Shown here: positions 1 through 5,097 of the stretch, in pieces
How the letters are laid out: every line of letters starts with the position of its first letter
How positions within the stretch are numbered: the first letter of the stretch is position 1
Assembly (NCBI GenBank): GCA_964619315.1
Contig: CAZUEH010000039.1
Span: forward strand, 1 to 5,292
DNA from: Fimisoma sp964619315
Lineage (GTDB): Bacteria > Bacillota > Clostridia > Peptostreptococcales > Anaerovoracaceae
DNA: 5,292 bases
Direction: 5' to 3'
The notes under the pieces: model-generated
What the model was told of the DNA's origin: nothing
The model's input: the letters and a program-made list of their open reading frames with translations, nothing else
Database searches by the model: none
Made by a program: the position numbers and the translations under genes

Positions 1-718
1 CGCTACCAAGGACTTCGGTTGCGATCGTAGAATCAACGACGTGTTCTTTAAGGTCTTCACTGACCAACCAGTAATCGATTCTCCACCCTGTGTTCCGCGC
101 TCGGCTTTGGAAGCGGTATGACCACCACGAGTAGACTTCAGCCACATCAGGATAGAGCGTTCGGAAGGTATCGATAAAGCCCGCTTCTAAGAGCTGAGTG
201 AACTTCTCGCGCTCTTCGATGGAGTAGCCGGCGTTGCGCTCATTACTCTTGGGGTTCTTTAAGTCGATCGCCTGGTGGGCAACGTTTAAATCACCACAGA
301 CGGTCACGCTCTTATGCTCAGCGAGGGCACGAAGGTACTCACGAAAACTATCATCCCAATCCATTCGAACATCCAAGCGAGCAAGACCTTCTTGGCTGTT
401 TGGGGTGTAACAGGTTACGACGTAGAACTCTTCAAACTCCGCAGTAATAACTCGTCCTTCATCATCAAGGGCGTGACCGATTCCGTATTCGACCGAAAGC
501 GGCTCAACTTTACTAAATAACGCTGTTCCGCTATATCCTTTCTTTTCAGCAAACGACCAATAGGCGTGGTAATCTGGTGTTTCGAAGGAGATTTGGTGCT
601 CCTGGAGCTTCGTCTCTTGGAGACAGAAAATATCAGCATCTACCCGAGTAAAGTACTCTTCAAAGCCCTTTTGTTGAATTGCCCTCAGTCCATTAACGTT
701 CCAGCTCACTAATTTCAT
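1..718 (-). CDS. exoA: Exodeoxyribonuclease III / AP endonuclease (ExoA-like), 3' end cut by window edge
   Basis: Partial gene: 239 complete codons are present, reading from ATG at 718 and running off the left edge. The protein belongs to the exonuclease III (Xth/ExoA) branch of the endonuclease/exonuclease/phosphatase fold, cytoplasmic Mg-dependent enzymes that cut DNA at abasic sites and remove 3'-blocking groups in base excision repair. Visible motifs in order: SWNVNGLR (5-12, metal-site Asn7), LQETK (33-37, metal ligand Glu35), CYTPN (103-107), GDLNVAH (142-148, Asp143 and Asn145), WWSYR (198-202), and WRIDYWLVS (212-220). The final Asp-His dyad of the family would fall at about residues 240-241, just outside the window; the last base seen, G, is compatible with an Asp codon. 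Full length should be near 250 residues. It lies nine bases downstream of asnA, so it is probably co-transcribed. Family assignment is very secure; the symbol exoA (rather than xth) follows Gram-positive usage. Confidence 0.95.
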   Translation of the reverse strand, partial: MKLVSWNVNGLRAIQQKGFEEYFTRVDADIFCLQETKLQEHQISFETPDYHAYWSFAEKKGYSGTALFSKVEPLSVEYGIGHALDDEGRVITAEFEEFYVVTCYTPNSQEGLARLDVRMDWDDSFREYLRALAEHKSVTVCGDLNVAHQAIDLKNPKSNERNAGYSIEEREKFTQLLEAGFIDTFRTLYPDVAEVYSWWSYRFQSRARNTGWRIDYWLVSEDLKEHVVDSTIATEVLGS

Positions 719-730
719 TACACGCTCCTA
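719..730 (-). promoter_or_regulatory. exoA ribosome binding site overlapping the asnA stop codon
   Basis: Reading the minus strand, TAGGAG at 730-725 stands six bases before the exoA ATG at 718. Its first three bases are the TAG stop codon of asnA. The ribosome ending asnA therefore sits on the exoA Shine-Dalgarno, an arrangement that favours translational coupling. It also supports ATG 718 as the exoA start. Confidence 0.75.
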
Positions 731-1762
731 CATCAACACAACGCCAAGTTCCTCAGCTTCTTTAATGACTTCTTCTGGCCAAATCGACGCTTGGACTTCT
801 CCAATGTGTGCTTTCTTTAAAAAGTACATGCACAGGCGACTTTGACCAATACCACCACCGATCGTCAGCGGCATTTCATCCGCTAAGAGGCGTTGGTGCC
901 AGTATAGCCCGGCGCGCTCTTCCATGCCTCGCATTGAAAGCTGGTGTAATAACGCCTTTTTATCAACCCGAACTCCCATCGAGGTGATCTCCATCAAGTC
1001 TTCTCTAATTGGATCCCACACAACGATGTCACCATTTAAGCCAAGAAAGCCATCGGAGTTTGGTGTTGACCAATCATCATAGTCGGGGGCGCGTCCACCG
1101 TGGGATTTACCATCACTTAATTGAGCGCCAATACCGATGATAAAGATCGCACCATATTTCTTGGATAACTCATACTCACGGCCATAGACGTCTAAATCGG
1201 GATAGAGCCTTCGCGCTTCTTCAGCGTGAATGAACGTGATCTGCTCCGGCAAAGTAGGTTTAATCATCGGAAACATCTCACAGACAAGGAATTCTGTTCG
1301 CCGCATCGCTGAGTAAATCTTCGAAACAACGTGCTTGAGGAATGCTAGTGAGCGCTGCTCTTCCGTAATGACTAACTCCCAGTCCCACTGATCAACATAG
1401 ATTGAGTGAATGGCGTCTAAATCGTCGTCAGGACGGATTGCATTCATGTCGGTGTATAATCCCGTTCCAGGAGCAAAACCCAGCGTAGCAAGCGCTAGGC
1501 GCTTCCATTTCGCTAAGGATTGGACGATCTCCATCTCTTTATTATCGAAGTTTCCCACTTGAAACGTAACGGGCCGTTCAATCCCATTTAAATCATCATT
1601 AATTCCTGATCCCCGGGGGACAAATAATGGACTGGTAACACGACTGAGCATTAAGCCACCAGAGAGCTCCCGTTCAAAGGTATCTTTGACGTATTTAATC
1701 GCTTTCTCTGTTTGTTTACGCTCCATAGATGGGGCATACCCATCGGGGAAGAACTTCGCCAT
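728..1762 (-). CDS. asnA: Aspartate--ammonia ligase (asparagine synthetase A)
   Basis: Encodes 344 residues of the AsnA family, cytoplasmic homodimeric enzymes related to class II aminoacyl-tRNA synthetases. They make asparagine from aspartate, ammonia and ATP through an aspartyl-AMP intermediate. Recognisable blocks in order: SPLFV (44-48), a Gly-Ile...Leu-Asn-Gly...Glu-Arg-Pro-Val stretch (53-65), SLAKWKR (82-88), GLYTDMNAIR (101-110), HSIYVDQWDWE (119-129), DGKSHGGRAPDYDDW (217-231), EITSMGVRV (258-266), GGGIGQSRL (302-310) and SIWPEE (326-331). The length is close to the roughly 330-340 typical of the family, with a slightly longer charged C-terminus. The ATG start has AGGAG eight bases upstream (minus strand 1775-1771). 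First gene of an apparent operon with exoA. No T-box-like leader, which controls some Gram-positive asparagine genes, is visible upstream; the DNA there is short and AT-rich. Confidence 0.97.
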   Translation of the reverse strand: MAKFFPDGYAPSMERKQTEKAIKYVKDTFERELSGGLMLSRVTSPLFVPRGSGINDDLNGIERPVTFQVGNFDNKEMEIVQSLAKWKRLALATLGFAPGTGLYTDMNAIRPDDDLDAIHSIYVDQWDWELVITEEQRSLAFLKHVVSKIYSAMRRTEFLVCEMFPMIKPTLPEQITFIHAEEARRLYPDLDVYGREYELSKKYGAIFIIGIGAQLSDGKSHGGRAPDYDDWSTPNSDGFLGLNGDIVVWDPIREDLMEITSMGVRVDKKALLHQLSMRGMEERAGLYWHQRLLADEMPLTIGGGIGQSRLCMYFLKKAHIGEVQASIWPEEVIKEAEELGVVLM

Positions 1763-1786
1763 TCCTCTATCTCCTGTTAATCGCCA

Positions 1787-1814
1787 AGCATACCGTATTT
1801 TACGCCTCAGTGAA
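1787..1814 (-). promoter_or_regulatory. Candidate asnA-exoA promoter
   Basis: On the minus strand, TTCACT (1814-1809) and TATGCT (1792-1787) are 16 bases apart. Each matches the sigma-70/sigma-A consensus at four of six positions. Transcription would begin around 1780, giving a leader of under 20 bases containing the Shine-Dalgarno AGGAG. An alternative -10 box, TAAAAT at 1802-1797, lacks a convincing -35 partner. The call is tentative. Confidence 0.3.
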
Positions 1815-1984
1815 AGCTACCTGCTAAATAATGAAAAAGGAGTAATAAAAATATAAAATATTATATTAAAAATAATAAGATAAATATATGAAACATATTA
1901 AAACTATATATAAATAAATTTAATACATATGGAAGTTGCTAGAAGGTGTACTCATCACCAAATAGTTAATTTCTCCAATCATCG

Positions 1985-2013
1985 TTGTTGTTGTTTGGGG
2001 CGTATGGTACTAT
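1985..2013 (+). promoter_or_regulatory. Candidate promoter of the GH1 glucosidase gene (extended -10)
   Basis: TTGTTG (1985-1990) and TACTAT (2008-2013) are separated by exactly 17 bases. The -10 box is preceded by TGG (2005-2007), an extended -10 element that can make up for a poor -35. Transcription would start near 2020, giving a short leader of about 20 bases that ends in the strong Shine-Dalgarno. Confidence 0.45.
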
Positions 2014-2026
2014 CAGAATGATGAAA

Positions 2027-2033
2027 TAGGAGG
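2027..2033 (+). promoter_or_regulatory. Perfect Shine-Dalgarno of the GH1 gene
   Basis: TAGGAGG, a full match to the anti-Shine-Dalgarno core, ends six bases before the ATG at 2040. It fixes the start codon and predicts efficient translation. Confidence 0.85.
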
Positions 2034-2039
2034 TTTTAC

Positions 2040-3359
2040 ATGGGTTTTCCAAGTGATTTTCTTTGGGGCTGTGCAACAGCAAGTTATCAAGTAGAGGGTG
2101 CTACTGAAGAAGATGGCCGCACCCCTTCAATTTGGGATACGTTTGCAAAAGAGCCCGGTCGAGTTGAAGCTGGTAATGACGGATCAGTCGCCTGTGATCA
2201 ATATCATCGATATGAAGAGGATGTTGAATTAATTGCGAGCCTTGGCTTTAAAGCGTACCGCTTTTCAATTGCCTGGACCCGCATAATCCCCACCGGAACC
2301 GGTGCAGTTAATAAAAAAGGCGTCGATTACTACATCCGTCTCTGTAACGCCCTCCACGCAAAGGGAATTGAAGCAGTAGCAACCATTTACCACTGGGATT
2401 TACCTCAAGTCCTCCAAGACAAGGGAGGCTGGCCAGCACGAGAAACAGCGTACGCCTTCGCTGAGTACGCCAAAGTATGCTTTAAAGAGCTTGGTTCCTA
2501 CGTTGATAAATGGATCACACTCAATGAGCCGTGGTGTTCTTCATACCTTAGCTACCTCTACGGCGAACACGCCCCTGGGCATCAAAATTTGGAAGAAGCG
2601 TTACGATCAGTGCACCATTTAAACCTAGCTCACGGCTTAGCAATGAAGGAGTATCGCTCTAGTGGTCTTACCGCACCAATTGGTATTAGCTTAAATCCAT
2701 CGAATCAACGCCCTGCAACTGCTAAGAAAGAGGATATTCTTGCAGCCAAACTCGCAAAAGCAGTGAACACTGATGTGTTTCTTCACCCAATGGTTGGTAA
2801 AGGCTACCCAGAAATCCTTAAAAAAGAGTTGGGGATTGAATTCCCGGTAGAAGAAGGTGATATGGAGCTCATCGCTGAGAAAGTCGACTTCTTTGGTATC
2901 AACTTCTACAATGAGAATCCAGTGTACTACGATCCTAATCAGATCTTCCACTTCGATATGGCTCCCTACTACCACCAAGAGACTGATATGGGTTGGCCAA
3001 TTACTCCCCAGGGACTCGCACGCCACCTGCGCTACTTCCATGAAGAGAGTGGGGGAACGCCACTGTATATCACCGAGAATGGCTGTGCAGCAAAGGATGT
3101 GCTCGAAAATGACCGCTGTCATGATAAGGATCGCTGTGAATACATCCGCGATCACCTTCGAGTCTGTCAAGATGTTATAAAGGAAGGAGTTAACCTGCAA
3201 GGATACTTCGTCTGGTCCCTCTTAGATAACTTCGAATGGGCGTGGGGCTACGCTAAACGCTTTGGAATCGTCTATGTGGATTACCGAACATTAAAACGAT
3301 ACCCCAAGGACTCAGCGTACATGCTGCGTGATGTGATGGCTGGATACGGCGATCTCTAA
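2040..3359 (+). CDS. Glycoside hydrolase family 1 beta-glucosidase
   Basis: A complete 439-residue GH1 enzyme, the family's usual length, forming a single (beta/alpha)8 barrel. It has no signal peptide or membrane segment, so it should act in the cytoplasm on imported beta-glucosides. The N-terminal FLWGCATASYQVEGA (7-21) is the GH1 signature. The acid/base is Glu163 in TLNEPW (160-165) and the nucleophile is Glu346 in YITENG (343-348). Sugar-contacting Gln17, His118, Asn162, Tyr290, Trp392, Glu399 and Trp400 are all present. In 6-phospho-glycosidases the Glu399 position is usually Ser and a Lys-x-Tyr follows. Here the segment is NFEWAWGYAKRF, with Glu399, Lys406 and Phe408, so a non-phosphorylated substrate is inferred. 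Exact aglycone and galactosidase side activity cannot be told. It is a single-gene transcription unit with its own promoter and terminator; no PTS or transporter gene lies within the window. Confidence 0.94.
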   Translation: MGFPSDFLWGCATASYQVEGATEEDGRTPSIWDTFAKEPGRVEAGNDGSVACDQYHRYEEDVELIASLGFKAYRFSIAWTRIIPTGTGAVNKKGVDYYIRLCNALHAKGIEAVATIYHWDLPQVLQDKGGWPARETAYAFAEYAKVCFKELGSYVDKWITLNEPWCSSYLSYLYGEHAPGHQNLEEALRSVHHLNLAHGLAMKEYRSSGLTAPIGISLNPSNQRPATAKKEDILAAKLAKAVNTDVFLHPMVGKGYPEILKKELGIEFPVEEGDMELIAEKVDFFGINFYNENPVYYDPNQIFHFDMAPYYHQETDMGWPITPQGLARHLRYFHEESGGTPLYITENGCAAKDVLENDRCHDKDRCEYIRDHLRVCQDVIKEGVNLQGYFVWSLLDNFEWAWGYAKRFGIVYVDYRTLKRYPKDSAYMLRDVMAGYGDL

Positions 3360-3384
3360 CACGTAGATTCGTTATTAAACACCT

Positions 3385-3424
3385 ATAAGGAGTCTAGTAG
3401 TCTGCTACGACTCCTTATTTATTT
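3385..3424 (+). terminator. Rho-independent terminator after the GH1 gene
   Basis: ATAAGGAGTC (3385-3394) pairs perfectly with GACTCCTTAT (3409-3418). Past a two-base bulge, GTAG (3397-3400) pairs with CTAC (3405-3408) around a TCTG loop. A T-rich stretch follows (3415-3424). It lies 25 bases after the GH1 stop codon and isolates this gene from the partition cassette. The other strand lacks a T-tract, so it should work in one direction only. Confidence 0.88.
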
Positions 3425-3918
3425 GAAATCAATATCTATTGTTTTTAAAGAATAATAGGTAGTTTTCCTATCAAATAAACTTAATAACAATAGGTAATCC
3501 AATATAAAAAATAAGAAATAAAATTAAAACAACATAGACCGCTATAATACCAATATAAAAAAATAATAAAAATAAATAGAACAAAATTAATATAAATATA
3601 TATGTAATATAGGAAATATAGAAAAGAATATAAAATATCAACGAATTTGATAATATCAACTATGTAAGAAAATTAATTGATGTATGAGCGATCTTGTGCT
3701 GCAGATTTTATAAATTACTTGCAAGACAGTGCACTAAGGTATAAAACAGCACATGAATAAATATAGTTATAACAATAGAAACCATTAGGAAACATATAGA
3801 AAGTATATAAGAATAATATTAAAAAATATAATAATAAAGGAATAACAAAGTAAAACAACGTAATTAAGGTAGGTTATTTACTAAAAATTATAAGTTGGTA
3901 TTTAAAAGATAATAACAC
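3425..3918. other. A-rich noncoding region upstream of parA; possible centromere or replicon control DNA
   Basis: About 490 bases without a credible gene. In 3481-3640 I count 98 A, 39 T, 12 C and 11 G, so plus-strand A is about 61%. Small repeats are visible: AATAGGTA at 3454-3461 and 3489-3496; AATATCAAC at 3634-3642 and 3652-3660 (18-base period); and the inverted repeat TTGATA-A-TATCAA (3647-3659). Two similar purine-rich stretches begin with AGGAAA near 3611 and 3787. In plasmids with type Ib partition cassettes the centromere often lies just upstream of parA, so this is where it would be expected. The repeats are too few and too AT-rich to call it with confidence. A more complex island at about 3675-3760 is listed separately. 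Confidence 0.4.
3675..3760. other. Island of normal-complexity sequence within the A-rich spacer (unknown; gene remnant or small transcript)
   Basis: This stretch has clearly more G and C than its surroundings. It contains TGTGCTG (3695-3701) and the complementary CAGCACA (3747-3753), which could close a large stem, with two 8-bp palindromes between them: CTTGCAAG (3718-3725) and AGTGCACT (3728-3735). On the plus strand TTGCAA (3719-3724) and TATAAA (3740-3745), 15 bases apart, could be a short-spaced promoter. On the minus strand one frame reads as protein-like sequence through an in-frame TAA (ending FIKSAAQDRSYIN, then stop), which could be a decayed gene tail. I cannot decide between a regulatory RNA, a protein-binding site and a remnant. 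Confidence 0.3.
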
Positions 3919-3947
3919 TTGTACGATAAGGATAGGCTCGCTATACT
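3919..3947 (+). promoter_or_regulatory. Promoter of the parA-RHH operon
   Basis: TTGTAC (3919-3924) and TATACT (3942-3947) stand 17 bases apart, matching the sigma-70/sigma-A consensus at four and five of six positions. Transcription should start around 3954, leaving a leader of only about a dozen bases before the parA ATG at 3966. It is the best promoter in the window. A palindrome covers the -10 box and start site. Confidence 0.65.
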
Positions 3948-3954
3948 TAAGTAT
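3943..3954. promoter_or_regulatory. Candidate operator: perfect 12-bp palindrome over the parA -10 box
   Basis: ATACTTAAGTAT is a perfect palindrome that begins inside the -10 box and reaches the predicted start of transcription. A protein bound here would block RNA polymerase. In type Ib partition operons the small ribbon-helix-helix partner commonly represses its own operon, so the product of the second gene is the natural candidate. The palindrome is seen directly; its role is inferred. Confidence 0.45.
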
Positions 3955-3965
3955 CAGGGTTATAT

Positions 3966-4727
3966 ATGGCAAAGACGATTTCTTTCCACCTGCAAAAAGG
4001 TGGTATTGGGAAAACTACTATAAGTGGCACATTAGCCTGTCAATCAGCGATTGATGGGTATAAGACTCTGCTCATAGATATTGATCCTCAGGGAAATCTT
4101 TCCTCTTGGTTTCTAAAAGAGGCTAGCCAATATGAATTAGCGGATGTTTTACAAGGACGCTGCTATTATGAAGATGCCCTTGTAGAAGTTAAAGCTATAC
4201 CTAATCTGTATTTAATACCCACCTTTGCTATAGGTGGAGGATTAAAGCTGTACGCAGAAACTAAGCTCTCTGATGAGCCATACATCATCCAAGATCTTGT
4301 AAAATCGCTGGATAATGAGTTTGATCACATTATATTAGACCTTTCACCTGGCTTAGGCCGCCTTGAACGGTCAGCATTGGTTGCAAGTAACGAAGTTATT
4401 ACACCAATGACTCCTGAAGTCTTTAGCTTAGATGGACTAGAGATTTTTATTGAAGAGCTCGATAAGCTTCGGAAGAATCTTCGATCAAACCTTATTCACA
4501 CTAAGATTATCATTAATTCATTTGATAATCGTATTAAGCAACACCGTGATATTTTAACTGCTGCCACTGAAGGCAAATTTGATGTGTATAAAATCCCAGT
4601 TGATCCTCATTTTAGAAAAGCTCAGGAGGCTAGTTTAGCTCCACAGCTATTTAAGATCAGAGGACGTGGATTAAAACCTGCCACTGTGGAAGCATTTGAA
4701 ATGCTCAATCAAGATATTTGGAGTTAG
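3966..4727 (+). CDS. parA: ParA/Soj-type partition ATPase (short, type Ib-like)
   Basis: A 253-residue ParA-family ATPase. Such proteins bind DNA non-specifically as ATP dimers and move plasmids or chromosome origins with a partner DNA-binding protein. The deviant Walker A box is KGGIGKTT (11-18) with signature Lys11 and P-loop Lys16. DIDPQGN (38-44) is the next ATPase motif and HIILDLSPG (121-129) is Walker B with Asp125. PMTPEVFSLDGL (147-158) and the NSFDNR segment (184-189) match conserved ParA positions. There is no N-terminal helix-turn-helix, so this is the short kind that relies on its partner for operon control. ATG 3966 directly precedes the conserved beta-strand; only a weak AGGG (3956-3959) serves as ribosome site. 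The gene is more AT-rich than exoA, asnA and GH1 (sampled lines 27-47% GC). The family is sure; whether it serves a plasmid, an integrated element or the chromosome is not shown. Confidence 0.92.
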   Translation: MAKTISFHLQKGGIGKTTISGTLACQSAIDGYKTLLIDIDPQGNLSSWFLKEASQYELADVLQGRCYYEDALVEVKAIPNLYLIPTFAIGGGLKLYAETKLSDEPYIIQDLVKSLDNEFDHIILDLSPGLGRLERSALVASNEVITPMTPEVFSLDGLEIFIEELDKLRKNLRSNLIHTKIIINSFDNRIKQHRDILTAATEGKFDVYKIPVDPHFRKAQEASLAPQLFKIRGRGLKPATVEAFEMLNQDIWS

Positions 4728-4732
4728 GTATG
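4720..4732 (+). promoter_or_regulatory. Ribosome binding site that decides the start of the small RHH gene
   Basis: GGAG at 4720-4723, inside the last codons of parA, is six bases before ATG 4730. This favours ATG 4730 over the in-frame TTG at 4718, which has no upstream Shine-Dalgarno. The parA stop (4725-4727) lies between the site and the ATG, so the two genes are probably translationally coupled. Confidence 0.7.
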
Positions 4733-4984
4733 GCACTGAAACGTAATCCGGATGAAGAAGAAGTTGTTGTTGACCAAAGTATAAGTGGTCAAAAGGCGAA
4801 ACAGTTATTTTCAAAAGATACTCGAACAAGGAAAAAGGAGAAGAAGGTACTGACGACCTTTTCTATTGAACCTTCCTTTAAAATGGAGCTTGAAGATCTC
4901 TTTGCAAGTATGGGGCTCGGGTGGGCAGCTGGAATTCGATTCTCACTTCGAGAATTCTACAAAAAATATAATGAAGAAGATTAG
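4730..4984 (+). CDS. Small ribbon-helix-helix-like DNA-binding protein, probable ParA partner
   Basis: Encodes 84 residues, starting two bases after the parA stop codon. The first 38 or so residues are charged and probably flexible: an acidic patch (DEEE, 8-11) and then a basic run, RTRKKEKK (32-39). The C-terminal half fits a ribbon-helix-helix fold: a beta-strand VLTTFSI (40-46), a helix from about 48 to 61, a GLGW turn (62-65) and a second helix from about 66 to 81. This disordered basic tail plus RHH plan is that of small partition proteins such as ParG and Omega, which bind centromere repeats, stimulate the ParA ATPase and repress the operon. I do not recognise a specific family, and the fold is read by eye. 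Position right after parA makes the centromere-binding/repressor role the most likely; a simple CopG-like repressor is the alternative. Confidence 0.72.
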   Translation: MALKRNPDEEEVVVDQSISGQKAKQLFSKDTRTRKKEKKVLTTFSIEPSFKMELEDLFASMGLGWAAGIRFSLREFYKKYNEED

Positions 4985-5057
4985 AGTTTCACTTCTTAAC
5001 TTGCCTATTAAGCTATAATAAATTATAAGAATACTATTAAATATATATAAAAAATAC

Positions 5058-5097
5058 AGAAATAATAGTTAAGTAATATAACTTAACTATTATTTTT
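5058..5097. terminator. Long AT-rich hairpin after the partition cassette; probable bidirectional terminator
   Basis: AAATAATAGTTAAGT (5060-5074) pairs perfectly with ACTTAACTATTATTT (5081-5095) around a six-base loop. The run TTTTT ends the plus-strand side (5093-5097), and the minus strand reads into a run of six Ts beyond the other arm. It starts about 75 bases after the RHH stop codon. Only two of the 15 pairs are G-C, so as a terminator it is weak. The arms resemble the parA operator palindrome (10 of 12 positions for 5065-5076), so it may also be a protein-binding site. Confidence 0.5.

Larger units (their letters stand above)
1763..2039. other. Divergent AT-rich intergenic region between asnA and the glucosidase gene
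   Basis: This stretch separates two divergently transcribed genes and should hold both promoters. Its core (about 1831-1930) has only 11 G or C in 100 bases and 59 A against 30 T on the plus strand. The right third (1930-2039) is less biased and carries the candidate glucosidase promoter. A short inverted repeat, GGTG at 1946-1949 with CACC at 1956-1959, lies upstream of that promoter, but is too weak to call an operator. I found no catabolite-repression (cre) element, riboswitch or reading frame of interest. Confidence 0.6.

Noticed and set aside
314..639. Two short reading frames (plus 314-520, minus 415-639) overlapping the exodeoxyribonuclease gene
   Set aside because: They lie in other frames of a clearly conserved coding region, show no recognisable domain and have no convincing ribosome binding sites.
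1763..1930. T-box or other riboswitch leader for asnA
   Set aside because: The leader before the likely promoter is only tens of bases long and the rest is low-complexity AT DNA; no T-box core or specifier stem is visible.
1930..2039. Catabolite-repression (cre) site in front of the GH1 gene
   Set aside because: No sequence near the promoter fits the cre consensus with its central CG; the weak GGTG/CACC repeat is too short to call an operator.
2691..3200. A 169-residue antisense frame and a 107-residue plus-strand frame inside the GH1 gene
   Set aside because: Both are out-of-frame shadows of a complete, motif-rich GH1 enzyme, with compositions unlike real proteins.
3471..3659. A 62-residue minus-strand frame that looks like a membrane protein (Ile/Leu/Phe/Tyr-rich)
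   Set aside because: The hydrophobicity is a by-product of A-rich DNA read from the other strand. The start would be TTG, with no Shine-Dalgarno.
3684..3713. Tiny plus-strand frame of nine codons starting MSDLV
   Set aside because: No ribosome binding site and too short to support; it may only be part of a remnant.
3675..3760. tRNA or other standard RNA gene in the complex island
   Set aside because: It cannot be folded into a cloverleaf by eye and lacks the conserved T-loop and acceptor features.
3425..3965. Plasmid replication origin or iteron array, or a CRISPR array
   Set aside because: Repeats present are short, few and irregularly spaced. No initiator gene, DnaA-box cluster or regular repeat-spacer pattern is seen.
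4718..4729. TTG at 4718 as start of the RHH gene
   Set aside because: It overlaps parA by ten bases and lacks a ribosome site, whereas ATG 4730 has GGAG six bases upstream.
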